Below, piece by piece: positions 37,650-47,537 of a stretch of DNA of 64,000 nt (position 1 is the stretch's first letter; each line of letters begins with the position of its first letter). The notes under the pieces were generated by a model. That model had not been told where the DNA came from, made no database searches, and was given only the letters and a program-made list of their open reading frames with translations. A program made the translations under genes and the position numbers. Source of the DNA: Psychrobacter coccoides (GTDB lineage Bacteria; Pseudomonadota; Gammaproteobacteria; Pseudomonadales; Moraxellaceae); contig NZ_JAGBKM010000008.1 in the NCBI RefSeq assembly GCF_017498085.1, forward strand, positions 1 through 64,000, read 5' to 3'.

Positions 37650-39107
37650 CTAAGGCTTATATGGATTATCTTTTACCCATTGCTGATTGACGACCTTAAG
37701 CTCCTCTAACTCTTCTCCCATGACTTTCTTGCTCATACCCGGGTTTTTCATGGATTCGTAAGCAAAAAACAAGATTCCTAATACCGTCCAACCAAGGAAG
37801 ATTGACCACTCAAGGCCGCTCAGTGCCGCTGGCATACCAGGTAAATACAACACAAATAAACCCAAACCAAGTATGATAGCTATCACCCCAACGATCTTGC
37901 CTTGCGGTATTCTAAAAGGACGTACCATCTCAGGCTCACGATAGCGCAGTACTAAGAATGATACGGCAACTAAAGTATAGGCAATGACCACCCCAAACCC
38001 GCCAGCAGTGACGATCCAAACCAACATTTTACGACCAAATAACGGGGCAATTGTTGCCAGTCCACCAATGAATAAAATAGCATTGATCGGGGTTTTGTGC
38101 TTAGGATGCAGCTTACCTAAAAACGCTGGTAACATGTGCGTTTTGGACATGGCGTATAGCAGACGACTACCTCCAATCAAAAAGGCATTCCAGCTCGACA
38201 TGATACCAAGTACCCCACCGATAACCAATAAGACACCTGCCCACTTGCCTTGCCATGCACTTTCCATCGCATCAGCAGTGGCCAAAGTAGAGGTTTCCGC
38301 CAGCGCTATAGGCAACGTCACCCCCACACTCCAGATAACGCCCACATACCATATCACAGCAACGATTAGGGCGATAATCAGAAACTTACCGATATTGGGA
38401 CGGGTAAGGTCTATCTCTTCAGCCGCTTGCGGTATCACGTCAAAGCCGACAAACATAAAGGGCACCATGACAATGACCCCTGTAATAGCAGCAGCTGTAG
38501 TAGAAAAGTTATCACCAATAAATGCTGGTGACAGCTCAGTATTGGTAGCCTCAGGATTAAATAACACTGCACCGATAAACAATAAGGTCCCGACGAATAA
38601 AATTCCAGCAACAGCTGTTTTTTGGAACCATGCGCTGACTTCCATGCCTCGTGTATTGAGCCAAGTGACTAAGATGGAGCCTGCCATACCGACTGCCGCC
38701 CAAGTGGCGTAAACCTCGTATCCTGCAACCGTCCATAACAACCCTTGATTATAGTTGGGTATCAAGTACTCAACCACCGTTGGCAATGCTACTGCTTCAA
38801 AAGCCACCACCGACAAGTAGCCGAATAGCATGCTCCATGAGCAGATAAAGGAGGCATTCACTCCCAGTGCGCGGTGGGTATAAGTATGCTCACCACCGGT
38901 AATGGGCATGGATGCGATCAGCTCAGCATAAGTGACACCAATCATGACTACAACCATACCGCCTATAAAGAACGCCGTCATAGCGCCCCAAGTACCAGCC
39001 GTTGCCACCCAGCCACCAGCCAATACTACCCAGCCCCAGCCTACCATTGCACCAAACGCTAAGGCGATAATATCGACAACCCCTAGCGACTTTTTCATTA
39101 CAGACAT
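37650..39107 (-). CDS. APC-family amino acid/polyamine permease
   Basis: Inner-membrane transporter of 485 residues with about 12 hydrophobic segments. The N-terminal FGAMVGWGWVVLAGGW (about 17-32) is the first-helix glycine motif of the family, and ITGGEHTYTHRALG follows the second helix. The GFDVIPQAAEEIDL stretch in the middle is shared with amino acid permeases of this superfamily. Placed between the agu operon and gabT, it likely imports GABA, putrescine or a related compound. AGGAG upstream fixes the start. Confidence 0.88.
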   Translation of the reverse strand: MSVMKKSLGVVDIIALAFGAMVGWGWVVLAGGWVATAGTWGAMTAFFIGGMVVVMIGVTYAELIASMPITGGEHTYTHRALGVNASFICSWSMLFGYLSVVAFEAVALPTVVEYLIPNYNQGLLWTVAGYEVYATWAAVGMAGSILVTWLNTRGMEVSAWFQKTAVAGILFVGTLLFIGAVLFNPEATNTELSPAFIGDNFSTTAAAITGVIVMVPFMFVGFDVIPQAAEEIDLTRPNIGKFLIIALIVAVIWYVGVIWSVGVTLPIALAETSTLATADAMESAWQGKWAGVLLVIGGVLGIMSSWNAFLIGGSRLLYAMSKTHMLPAFLGKLHPKHKTPINAILFIGGLATIAPLFGRKMLVWIVTAGGFGVVIAYTLVAVSFLVLRYREPEMVRPFRIPQGKIVGVIAIILGLGLFVLYLPGMPAALSGLEWSIFLGWTVLGILFFAYESMKNPGMSKKVMGEELEELKVVNQQWVKDNPYKP

Positions 39108-39437
39108 AACGCTCTCCTTGTCCTTGTTTCATCCATGTTAATCCTCTCTTCAGATTAAGCTGGTCTTTACTCACTTTAGTTTCTACGATGGTTTTTGACT
39201 GCTTAACATGCTTTTTATATCGCACTCATATCTGTACTTTTGTCCCCACCGTATAGTGTTTTACGTTACTATCAACATGTGTTAACCAAAACTGATATCA
39301 CATAGAGTAAACCGATAAACGTCTTTATACCACTTATATTGAACATTAATTCAGTAATTTATGCTCATGGCTCTAAAATATAAAACCCAAAACCCCACCT
39401 TAGCCTCGTAATATTTTTACAGAGGTATCAAACGCTA
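39108..39437. other. Spacer upstream of the APC permease and downstream of gabT
   Basis: AT-rich. It must hold the permease promoter on the minus strand. No clear promoter hexamers, RNA gene or repeat copy was recognised. Confidence 0.35.
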
Positions 39438-39473
39438 CAAAAAAAACGGCGCCCTGTGATACAAGGCGCCGTT
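39438..39473 (-). terminator. Rho-independent terminator of gabT
   Basis: AACGGCGCC pairs with GGCGCCGTT around an 11-base loop, and on the minus strand eight Ts follow. Confidence 0.85.
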
Positions 39474-39556
39474 GTCTATTATTCACTTAAGGCGAGTGGC
39501 ATAAAAGCAGCCTTGCTGTTAGATAATAACTTTTAATAAAAGCGATATTTAAAAAG

Positions 39557-40819
39557 CTAAGCCGTTAAAATGCCTTCGATGATATCAAGACCTTCTTGTA
39601 GCACCTCATCTTGAACCGTCAATGGCACCATCACACGAATGGCATTACCATACATACCGCAAGAGGCAAGCAGCAGGCCTTGCTCAAACGCTTTCGCTTT
39701 GAGGTTCGCAGTCGCCTCTGTGTCAGGCTTACCTTCGCTATCGATGAGCTCAAACGCTAACATCGCACCCTTATGGCGAATGTGACCAATACTGCTTAGA
39801 TTTAGACCTTTTAAAAACGAGGCAATCTTGTCACCAATCTCAGTACTACGCTCAAGTAGGTTTTCTTCTTCAATCACTTCCATTACTGCTAGTGCAGCCA
39901 CACAAGCCATTGGGTTTCCAGAATAAGTACCGCCCAAACCGCCAACTTGTGGCGCATCCATGATTTCAGCACGGCCGATTACTGCAGAGATTGGATAGCC
40001 CCCTGCCAAACTCTTAGCACTGGTCATTAAGTCTGGCTCAACCCCCAACTGCTCACTGGCAAATAAAGTACCTGTACGAGCAAAGCCACACTGTACTTCA
40101 TCAAAAATAAGGACGATGCCATGCTCATCACAGATGGCACGCAACGCCTTAGCAAATGAGGGGGTCACTTGATGGAAACCACCCTCGCCTTGTACAGGCT
40201 CGATGATCATCGCTGCCACTTCACTTGGATCGATATCCGCTTGGAAGATCATCTCCAGACTGTGCAGGGCTTGCTCTTCGGTGACATTGAGCTCTTCAGC
40301 AGGGAACAGTGCATGAAAAACAGGACCCGGCATAGGGCCGAAGTTCTTTTTGTAAGGAATCACTTTGCCAGTCAGGCTCATGCACATCAAGGTGCGACCA
40401 TGCCAACCACCTACGAAAGAGATGACACCAGGACGGCCTGTCTTTGCACGTGCAATCTTGATGCAGTTTTCGACTGCTTCAGCGCCAGTGGTCAAGAAAA
40501 ACGCTTTTTTATCACCGCTGATGGGCGCTTTTTCACACAGTTTTTCTGCAAGATCTACGTAGCATTCGTAGTTGATCATTTGTGCAGCAGTATGGGTGAA
40601 CTTATCAAGCTGCTCATGCACACGCTGTGTAATCTTTGGGTGGCTGTGGCCGGTGTTCAATACTGAAATACCGCCAACAAAGTCGATATAACGATTGCCT
40701 TCTACGTCCCAAACTTCTGAGTTTTTTGCTTTGTCTGCGAAGATAGGAAAGGCAACACCAAGTCCTGTTGGTAAGACGGCTTTGCGACGCTCGAGTAATG
40801 ATGAATTGTTAGTAGTCAT
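39557..40819 (-). CDS. gabT: 4-aminobutyrate aminotransferase
   Basis: PLP enzyme moving the amino group of GABA to 2-oxoglutarate, giving succinate semialdehyde. From the ATG at 40819, supported by AAAGGA upstream, it has 420 residues. Class III motifs: FVGGISVLNTGHSHPKI, TTGAEAVENCIKIARA, the PLP-binding LIFDEVQCGFARTG and the Schiff-base Lys in TSAKSLAGGYPIS. Related enzymes also accept 5-aminovalerate (DavT), which fits the glutarate genes nearby. It lies downstream of gabD on the same strand, 127 bases apart. Confidence 0.93.
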   Translation of the reverse strand: MTTNNSSLLERRKAVLPTGLGVAFPIFADKAKNSEVWDVEGNRYIDFVGGISVLNTGHSHPKITQRVHEQLDKFTHTAAQMINYECYVDLAEKLCEKAPISGDKKAFFLTTGAEAVENCIKIARAKTGRPGVISFVGGWHGRTLMCMSLTGKVIPYKKNFGPMPGPVFHALFPAEELNVTEEQALHSLEMIFQADIDPSEVAAMIIEPVQGEGGFHQVTPSFAKALRAICDEHGIVLIFDEVQCGFARTGTLFASEQLGVEPDLMTSAKSLAGGYPISAVIGRAEIMDAPQVGGLGGTYSGNPMACVAALAVMEVIEEENLLERSTEIGDKIASFLKGLNLSSIGHIRHKGAMLAFELIDSEGKPDTEATANLKAKAFEQGLLLASCGMYGNAIRVMVPLTVQDEVLQEGLDIIEGILTA

Positions 40820-40946
40820 AAGGATGTCCTTTTCTCTTTTTAACATAAGTGCCAGCTATGACGTGGCGGTTTATCTAATAAGTACTAGACGATTAGGGTA
40901 TTGGGTGTATTTCATTAAAAATAAAACTGTATGCCGAGCATAAATA

Positions 40947-42401
40947 CTAGCTGATGTCTGAGCACCAGTACTTGGTCACGACATACTCTTCGATACCGTA
41001 CTTTGAGCCTTCACGACCAAATCCTGATTGCTTGACACCGCCAAACGGCGCAACCTCTGTAGAGATCAAGCCGGTGTTGTGACCTATGATGCCATACTCA
41101 AGGCCTTCAGAAACGCGCCATGAGCGTGCATAATCGCCACTATAGAAGTAAGCAGCTAAGCCATAGATGGTATCATTGGCTCGGCGAATGACGTCCGCTT
41201 CGTCTTTAAAGGTAAATATGGTCGCAATAGGGCCAAATATTTCTTCATGAGCAATATCCATATCGCTGCTAATATCAGTAATGACAGTTGGGTTATATGT
41301 CAGTGCTGATGCGTCATTGGTGCTACCACCAGCCACCAGATTGGCGCCTTTATCCAGCGCATCTTTTAATAAATCTTGCACTTTTTCTAGGGCTTTTTGG
41401 TTGATAAGTGGACCGATATCGACCCCTTCTTCTAAGCCATTACCCACATTTAATTCAGCCACCTTTTTGACAAAGACCTCTAAAAAAGCGTCTTTGATAC
41501 TGTCTTGCACATAGACTCGATTGGCACAAACACAGGTCTGGCCTGCATTACGGTATTTAGAAGCGATTAAACCTTCAGCCGCTTTTTCGAGGTCGGCATC
41601 ATCAAAGACGATAAATGGCGCATTGCCGCCGAGCTCTAATGACAGCTTTTTAATGGTCGGTGCACATTGAGCCATCAAAGTACGGCCCACTTCTGTAGAG
41701 CCTGTGAATGACAGTTTTTGAATGCGAGCATCGCCCGTGAGGATGTCGCCAATGACCGATGATTTGCCAGTCACCACTTGGATAACACCTGCAGGGATAC
41801 CCGCCTCTTCGGCCAGTGCAGCCAATGCTAAGGCAGAAAAAGGCGTCTCGGTCGCAGGCTTGATAATCATCGTACAGCCTGCCGCCAGCGCTGGAGCCGC
41901 TTTACGGGTAATCATGGCTGATGGGAAGTTCCAAGGCGTGATGGCGGCACAAACACCAACTGGCTGCTTCAGAATGACGTGACGCAGTTGTGATTTGTTG
42001 GCCGGGATAACATCACCGTAGACGCGCTTACCCTCTTCGGCAAACCAGCGGATAAAGCTATTGGCATAAGCAATCTCACCACGCGACTCACCCAAAGGCT
42101 TGCCTTGCTCAGCCGTCATGATGATAGCAAGATCTTCTTTATTGGCATCGATGAGGTCAGCCCATTTTTGCAATAGACCAGCACGCTCTTGGGCAGTGGT
42201 AGCGGCCCAAGATGCCTGTACTTCATGGGCATAGGCGACAGCGTCATCGACGTCCTGTTTGGTCAGACTGGGTACCGTACCAATAACATCGCCATTAAAC
42301 GGGTTACTCACGTCAATGGTCACACCATCACTGGCAGCATGCCAGCCATCTTTGATAAAGCATTGCTGTTTGATGAGATCTTGATTTGATAGCTTTAGCA
42401 T
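40947..42401 (-). CDS. gabD: NADP-dependent succinate-semialdehyde dehydrogenase
   Basis: 484-residue aldehyde dehydrogenase completing GABA breakdown to succinate. The Rossmann region has TPWNFPSAMITRKAAPALAA and FTGSTEVGR, the general base is in LELGGNAPFIV, and the nucleophile is Cys290 in GQTCVCANRVY; a second Cys two residues on is the redox-switch position seen in E. coli GabD. It may also act on glutarate semialdehyde (DavD role). It precedes gabT in the likely gabDT operon. Confidence 0.93.
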   Translation of the reverse strand: MLKLSNQDLIKQQCFIKDGWHAASDGVTIDVSNPFNGDVIGTVPSLTKQDVDDAVAYAHEVQASWAATTAQERAGLLQKWADLIDANKEDLAIIMTAEQGKPLGESRGEIAYANSFIRWFAEEGKRVYGDVIPANKSQLRHVILKQPVGVCAAITPWNFPSAMITRKAAPALAAGCTMIIKPATETPFSALALAALAEEAGIPAGVIQVVTGKSSVIGDILTGDARIQKLSFTGSTEVGRTLMAQCAPTIKKLSLELGGNAPFIVFDDADLEKAAEGLIASKYRNAGQTCVCANRVYVQDSIKDAFLEVFVKKVAELNVGNGLEEGVDIGPLINQKALEKVQDLLKDALDKGANLVAGGSTNDASALTYNPTVITDISSDMDIAHEEIFGPIATIFTFKDEADVIRRANDTIYGLAAYFYSGDYARSWRVSEGLEYGIIGHNTGLISTEVAPFGGVKQSGFGREGSKYGIEEYVVTKYWCSDIS

Positions 42402-42601
42402 ATCAACACTCCTTGTCGGTAAGCTGCTCGTCGGTAAGCTTGATAATAGTTATAAGAGTCTTAGGAATTAATAAGAAAGTCAGCAAATAAGGTAGATTTA
42501 ATCGTTTATAAGTGGTCATTAATCACAGGCATCTCCGTCATTATTATCAACAACGTTAATAAAACCAGCCATTCATAAACCACTATTGATAATCACCACC
42601 C

Positions 42602-42619
42602 TGTTCAATATAATGAACA
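42602..42619. promoter_or_regulatory. Palindromic operator-like site between gabD and the IclR gene
   Basis: TGTTCA-ATATAA-TGAACA, a dyad of six-base arms about 200 bases upstream of gabD and 130 bases upstream of the divergent IclR-family gene. Size and place fit an IclR dimer site controlling both. The remaining spacer (42402-42748) shows nothing else definite. Confidence 0.5.
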
Positions 42620-42748
42620 CTAATTCCATATAAGAAACATCATTATAGGAATGATGTGCTACTATTTGCAACCTTTATTATGGATTTATTTGTGTTTTGG
42701 TGCTTTATTTTGCACTTTACGTTTTTCATCCTTCTTTGTAGGTAAATT

Positions 42749-43519
42749 ATGACTGCGACTACCGTACCCGCTTTGGACAAAACCTTCCAAATTTTAGACT
42801 TGATTACTGCATCAGCGCAGCCATTAACAGCCGCCCAGATCGCCAAAACACTAGAGCTACCACGCAGCTCGACCCATAACATCTTGCAAAGCCTATTGGC
42901 AAAGCATGTTATTTACAAAGACAATGAAGGACGGTTTCATTTGGGCTCATACTTACTGTACTGGGCGGGTGAATATGAGCGTCAGCAAGGGGTGATACAG
43001 TTATTTAAAGATCTGATTTTGCAATACCCTGTCCTGCTTCAGCATACGGTGACTTTATCGAAGTTGGATTTGGGCGAGGTGGTGTTTTTGGCCTGTCATG
43101 AAGCCCCTGCGCCACTTGGCTTCACGTTCCGTGCCGGTGTGCGGGTGCCTGCCGTGTTTTCTGCCACAGGCAAAGCCATGCTCTCTACTTTGTCTAACCA
43201 CACCATCGAATCCTTGTACGAAGGTGAGTTTCCTGAGCCTATCACCTCTAATGGCGTCAACAGTTTTGCAGACTTGGCTGATGAACTAAGTGCAATTCAT
43301 GATAGCCGTATCTCGCTCGATGACGGACAGCTGCGTGATGGCATGTATTGCTTAGGCACTTATATACGTAACGCTTCAGGCAATGCGATTGCAGGCATGG
43401 CAGTTAGTTTTTTGCAGGCAGAATACGAGTCTAAATATGATGAAGTCAGTACCGCTCTTATCGAGCTTGCAGAACAGATCGAGCAGCGTTTGGGCTTTAT
43501 TACCGTACAGTCTGCTTAG
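42749..43519 (+). CDS. IclR-family transcriptional regulator, probable regulator of gabDT
   Basis: 256 residues. N-terminal winged helix-turn-helix (LTAAQIAKTLELPRSSTHNI, about residues 27-46) and C-terminal effector-binding domain (about 80-250) with RAGVRVPAVFSATGKAML, the typical IclR pocket segment. Divergent from gabD across 347 bases with a palindrome between them, so a local regulator of GABA genes is likely. The effector is unknown. Confidence 0.87.
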   Translation: MTATTVPALDKTFQILDLITASAQPLTAAQIAKTLELPRSSTHNILQSLLAKHVIYKDNEGRFHLGSYLLYWAGEYERQQGVIQLFKDLILQYPVLLQHTVTLSKLDLGEVVFLACHEAPAPLGFTFRAGVRVPAVFSATGKAMLSTLSNHTIESLYEGEFPEPITSNGVNSFADLADELSAIHDSRISLDDGQLRDGMYCLGTYIRNASGNAIAGMAVSFLQAEYESKYDEVSTALIELAEQIEQRLGFITVQSA

Positions 43520-43661
43520 CATCATTGACAAGCCGTTCAATTCAAACACTGCAAATCAAACGGCTTACGAATGCTTAGGGTATATTGACTGTATCGCCAA
43601 CGTCACATTTAGACCAAGCCACCCTAAGATCAGTCGAAACATAAATCAGTGCAAGCTTAAA

Positions 43662-44867
43662 TCAAACAATGCCATCCGCCTTTAGTTTGGCAATCGTTGC
43701 ACTATCATAACCAAGATCAGACAAGGTGCTGTCGGTATGCTCACTGAGACGTGGCGGCGGCGTACGATAAGTCACAGGTGACGCAGATAGCTTGATCGGA
43801 CTGCCCAGTGCTTTTACCGGGCTACCTTGCGCCGCAAAATCAACCACCATCTCACGAGCGACCGCTTGTGGCATGGCCAGCGCTTCACTGATGTTATGAA
43901 TAGCGCCGCAAGGGATACCCGCCTCATGCAATACCGCCAACCAATGCGCCCGTGGGTATTCAGCAAACTTCTCTACCAGCCTATCGCACAACAGCTGACG
44001 ATGAGCCACCCGTGCTGGGTTGGTCGCAAAACGCTCATCTGTATGCCAATCCGTATCCATAAGCTGACAGAGCTTCGCAAACTGGCTGTCATTGCCGCAG
44101 GCCAATATAAAATGCTGATCCCCTGCGCCAGCAAATACTTGATAAGGCACGATATTAGGATGTTGATTGCCCAGTCTTGGCGGTACTTGACCTGATGCCA
44201 AGTGATTCATACCGACATTTGCTAGCATGGCCAAGGCACTGTCAAGCAGTGCCACATCGACATGCTGACCCAGACCTGTGCTTTGCCGTGCAATCAGCGC
44301 TGCTTGGATGCCAATGGTGAGCTGCAATCCTGCAAACAAGTCCACCACTGCGACACCAACCTTGTGCGGCTCGCCATCACTTGGGCCAGTGATACTCATC
44401 AATCCTGACAGGCCTTGAATAATATAGTCATAACCTGGTAATGCTGCGTCTGGTCCTGTCTGACCAAAACCGGTTAAAGAGGCATAGATAAGACGGGGAT
44501 TGTCTTGTTTTAGGCTCTCGTAATCCAAGCCGTACTTTTTTAGACCACCGACCTTAAAGTTTTCTACCACGATGTCGCTTTCAGCGGCCAGTTTTTTGAT
44601 AATATCTTGCCCTGTAGCAGTCGTAATATCGACCGTCAGTGATTTTTTATTGCGATTGATGGTGGCATAGTACGCAGAAGTGTCGTCACTAAAGGCAGGC
44701 GGCGCCCAATGCCGTGTCTCATCGCCAATACTCGGGCGCTCGACCTTGATGACTTCGGCTCCCAAGTCTGCAAGTATTTGCGTAGATGAAGGCCCCGCCA
44801 ACACTCTTGATAAATCAAGCACCTTAATACCCTGTAATGCTCCTTTTGGTATGTCAGTCATAGTCAT
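43662..44867 (-). CDS. Class III (CaiB/BaiF) CoA-transferase, probable glutarate CoA-transferase
   Basis: 401 residues. N-terminal GIKVLDLSRVLAGPSSTQILADLGAEVIKVE is the family signature region, with the NRNKKSLTVDI motif at about 71-81 and the catalytic Asp expected in DVALLDSALAML. The gene follows glutaryl-CoA dehydrogenase on the same strand, the arrangement known for glutarate catabolism in Pseudomonas (gcdH with gcdG), so succinyl-CoA:glutarate CoA transfer is the likely reaction. The spacing of 212 bases leaves room for a separate promoter. Confidence 0.85.
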   Translation of the reverse strand: MTMTDIPKGALQGIKVLDLSRVLAGPSSTQILADLGAEVIKVERPSIGDETRHWAPPAFSDDTSAYYATINRNKKSLTVDITTATGQDIIKKLAAESDIVVENFKVGGLKKYGLDYESLKQDNPRLIYASLTGFGQTGPDAALPGYDYIIQGLSGLMSITGPSDGEPHKVGVAVVDLFAGLQLTIGIQAALIARQSTGLGQHVDVALLDSALAMLANVGMNHLASGQVPPRLGNQHPNIVPYQVFAGAGDQHFILACGNDSQFAKLCQLMDTDWHTDERFATNPARVAHRQLLCDRLVEKFAEYPRAHWLAVLHEAGIPCGAIHNISEALAMPQAVAREMVVDFAAQGSPVKALGSPIKLSASPVTYRTPPPRLSEHTDSTLSDLGYDSATIAKLKADGIV

Positions 44868-45079
44868 CCCTTATTGTCTCACTCACTTTGTATTGCTATA
44901 AGAAGTATTGAATAAAAAATTGTCATTCATCATTTAGCTGTAGCAGCATAGATGAGGAATCACAATTAAAAAACGTACGCTACTACCTATAAAGCGCTAA
45001 ACAATAGCCCAAACAGTAACGTACGTTAGTGATCTAACTGTTTCTTAGTCGAACAACTGACTTAAGTTGTTGACCGGTA

Positions 45080-46264
45080 TCAATAAAACGCTTGAATGCC
45101 CGTCTGTGCCCGACCCAAGATAAGCGCATGAATATCATGCGTACCTTCATAAGTATTGACCGCCTCTAGATTCATCACATGACGAATGATATGGAACTCA
45201 TCTGAGATACCATTACCACCATGCATATCACGAGAAACACGGGCAATATCAAGTGCCTTACCGCAGTTATTACGCTTGATCAGTGAGATCATCTCCGGCG
45301 CGGCATTGTCTTCATCCATTAAACGTCCAACACGTAGTGCTGCTTGTAGGCCAAGGGCAATTTCAGTCTGCATATTGGCAAGTTTTAGCTGCACAAGCTG
45401 CGTCGCTGCCAGTGGACGACCAAACTGCTTACGATCAAGCGTGTACTGACGAGCGCCTTTCCAACAAAACTCAGCGGCACCCATTGCGCCCCATGCGATA
45501 CCGTAGCGGGCTTTATTTAAGCAGCCAAACGGACCTTTTAGACCACGAATATCTGGGAAAGCGTTGGCTTCAGGGACAAACACCTTGTCCATAACAATCT
45601 CACCGGTGATCGAAGCACGCAAAGAAAACTTACCTTCAATTTTTGGCGCCGATAAGCCCTTCATGCCTTTATCAAGGATAAAGCCACGAATTTGCTCTTC
45701 GTCGTCTTTGGCCCAGACCACGAACACATCGGCGATAGGACTGTTGGTGATCCACATCTTGGTACCGGTCAGCTCATAACCACCATCGACACTACGAGCA
45801 CGAGTCGACATCGATGCGGGATCTGAGCCTGAATCTGGCTCAGTCAAACCAAAGCAGCCGACATATTCGCCTGATGCCAGCTTAGGCAAGTATTTTTCTC
45901 TTTGCTCTTCCGTACCATAAGCATGAATGGGGTGCATGACCAGACTCGACTGCACACTCATCGCTGAACGATAGCCTGAGTCTACTGCCTCAATCTCTTT
46001 GGCAATCAAACCATAAGCCACACTTGATAGACCCGCACAGTCATAGCCATCGATCGTCACACCAAGCAAGCCCATTTCGCCCATCTGACGCATGATGTTG
46101 CGATCAAAGTTTTCGTTGCGGTTGGCTTCAATAATGCCAGGCATCAGCTCTTTTTGAAAAAACTGACGAGCGCTATCACTAACCATACGCTCTTCATCAG
46201 TAATCTGGTCACGTAATAAAAACGGGTCTTCCCAATCAAAACTTGGGACAGTGTAATTTGACAT
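45080..46264 (-). CDS. gcdH: Glutaryl-CoA dehydrogenase
   Basis: Flavoprotein that oxidises and decarboxylates glutaryl-CoA to crotonyl-CoA, passing electrons to ETF. From the ATG at 46264, with AAGGAG upstream, it has 394 residues. Acyl-CoA dehydrogenase domains with [13 protein letters not shown] and [16 protein letters not shown] in the middle, and the catalytic Glu in [17 protein letters not shown] near the C-terminus, which is the glutaryl-CoA dehydrogenase form of this motif. Ends the lysine, 5-aminovalerate or glutarate route. Confidence 0.93.
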   Translation of the reverse strand: MSNYTVPSFDWEDPFLLRDQITDEERMVSDSARQFFQKELMPGIIEANRNENFDRNIMRQMGEMGLLGVTIDGYDCAGLSSVAYGLIAKEIEAVDSGYRSAMSVQSSLVMHPIHAYGTEEQREKYLPKLASGEYVGCFGLTEPDSGSDPASMSTRARSVDGGYELTGTKMWITNSPIADVFVVWAKDDEEQIRGFILDKGMKGLSAPKIEGKFSLRASITGEIVMDKVFVPEANAFPDIRGLKGPFGCLNKARYGIAWGAMGAAEFCWKGARQYTLDRKQFGRPLAATQLVQLKLANMQTEIALGLQAALRVGRLMDEDNAAPEMISLIKRNNCGKALDIARVSRDMHGGNGISDEFHIIRHVMNLEAVNTYEGTHDIHALILGRAQTGIQAFY

Positions 46265-46484
46265 ATCGTACTCCTTGGCATCGGTCTCCCTGACCGACAG
46301 ATGGTGGTTGAGTAGGCTCAATGATTTGAGCCATATCAATTTATTACCGTTACTAATTATCGCAGTATGAACTGCTCATTGACTTATTAGTTCCGCTGTG
46401 CAAAACTTAGTTTCACAATATACATCTATTTAAGCAAAATTTATCCAAGCTGTAAACCTTTATCCACCATTATGGTCATAAAAA

Positions 46485-47312
46485 ATGAAAAAACAGTCAT
46501 CAAGAGTAGCGCCACTGTTAGAGCGCATGCAAGCAACACTGACCAAAAGTAAAGAGAATGACGACAGACAATTTGTCAACGCTCTTGGGCGTGGGCTGAC
46601 CTTACTTGCTGCTTTTGAACACAGTGATGAGCTGAGTCATCAGCAGCTGTGTCAAATGAGTGGCTTGCCAAAGGCGACCGTCACCCGTCTGATTTATACC
46701 CTAACCACCCTTGGTTTTTTGCGCATAACGACACACGGCTTGTATCAATTGGGCAGTAATGCGGTACGTCTAAGCACCATCGCTTGGAGTCGTCATGATG
46801 TGGTCGCATTTGCTGAGCCGCTGCTACGACAGTTTGCTGATCAAAACGAAGTGTCAGTGAACTTAGCCACCGAAGTCGAAGGTGAGATGCGGTATTTGGC
46901 GTGTTGTCGCAGCCCTGCCCGCTTATCCGTCAATTTGCAAGCTGGCTCAGCCGTTCCTATCGCCCGAACAGCCATAGGTCGAGCGTTTTATGCTGCCAGC
47001 GCACCCCATCGGCAAAAGGTGATTGATACCAATTTGCAAACACATCTATCTACTGCTGACTATCAACAAGCGAAGCGCTCATTGACGCAAGCGGCAACCT
47101 ATTATCAGACCCATGGTTATACGCTATCAGATGGTGAATTCTCGCCCGATATTTTGGCGGTGGCAGTTGGGGTATTTGATGTGGCGACGGGGCAATACGC
47201 CTACTCACTTAATGCCAGTGTACCAAGTGCCAATTGGCAGGCGGAGGATTATGCGGCGATGATTGTGCCAAAACTACAAGCGCTGGCTGAGCGGATTGGC
47301 CATGGCGACTGA
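46485..47312 (+). CDS. IclR-family regulator, probable regulator of glutarate catabolism
   Basis: 275 residues. Helix-turn-helix SHQQLCQMSGLPKATVTRLI at about 51-70, then the IclR effector domain with LQAGSAVPIARTAIGRAFYA (about 152-171). The organisation is closer to the PcaR/PobR branch than the other IclR gene here. It is divergent from gcdH across 220 bases, which suggests that it controls gcdH and the CoA-transferase. Effector unknown; in Pseudomonas the comparable regulator is of the LysR type. Confidence 0.85.
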   Translation: MKKQSSRVAPLLERMQATLTKSKENDDRQFVNALGRGLTLLAAFEHSDELSHQQLCQMSGLPKATVTRLIYTLTTLGFLRITTHGLYQLGSNAVRLSTIAWSRHDVVAFAEPLLRQFADQNEVSVNLATEVEGEMRYLACCRSPARLSVNLQAGSAVPIARTAIGRAFYAASAPHRQKVIDTNLQTHLSTADYQQAKRSLTQAATYYQTHGYTLSDGEFSPDILAVAVGVFDVATGQYAYSLNASVPSANWQAEDYAAMIVPKLQALAERIGHGD

Positions 47313-47537
47313 ATGCTTGGCAGCACAGATAATCGCTGATAACGCTACCCTCGATTTTTCATGACTTATGCATTGATTATAACCATAAAAATACCCTTTA
47401 ATATCAAATATTTATGGCTATTATGATATAATGTCAGTTTTTGGTATGTTTAGCGCTCTATAACCTCACACTATAAAACGATAGCGACTAACCCATTGCC
47501 AAAAGCACATATCTTGTTGAAAAATTAGGAATCCATT

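Noticed and set aside
37984-38712. 242-codon plus-strand frame
   Set aside because: Lies wholly within the APC permease on the other strand; composition is that of an antisense shadow of hydrophobic segments.
40169-40666. 165-codon plus-strand frame
   Set aside because: Antisense to gabT, no ribosome site and no recognisable domain.
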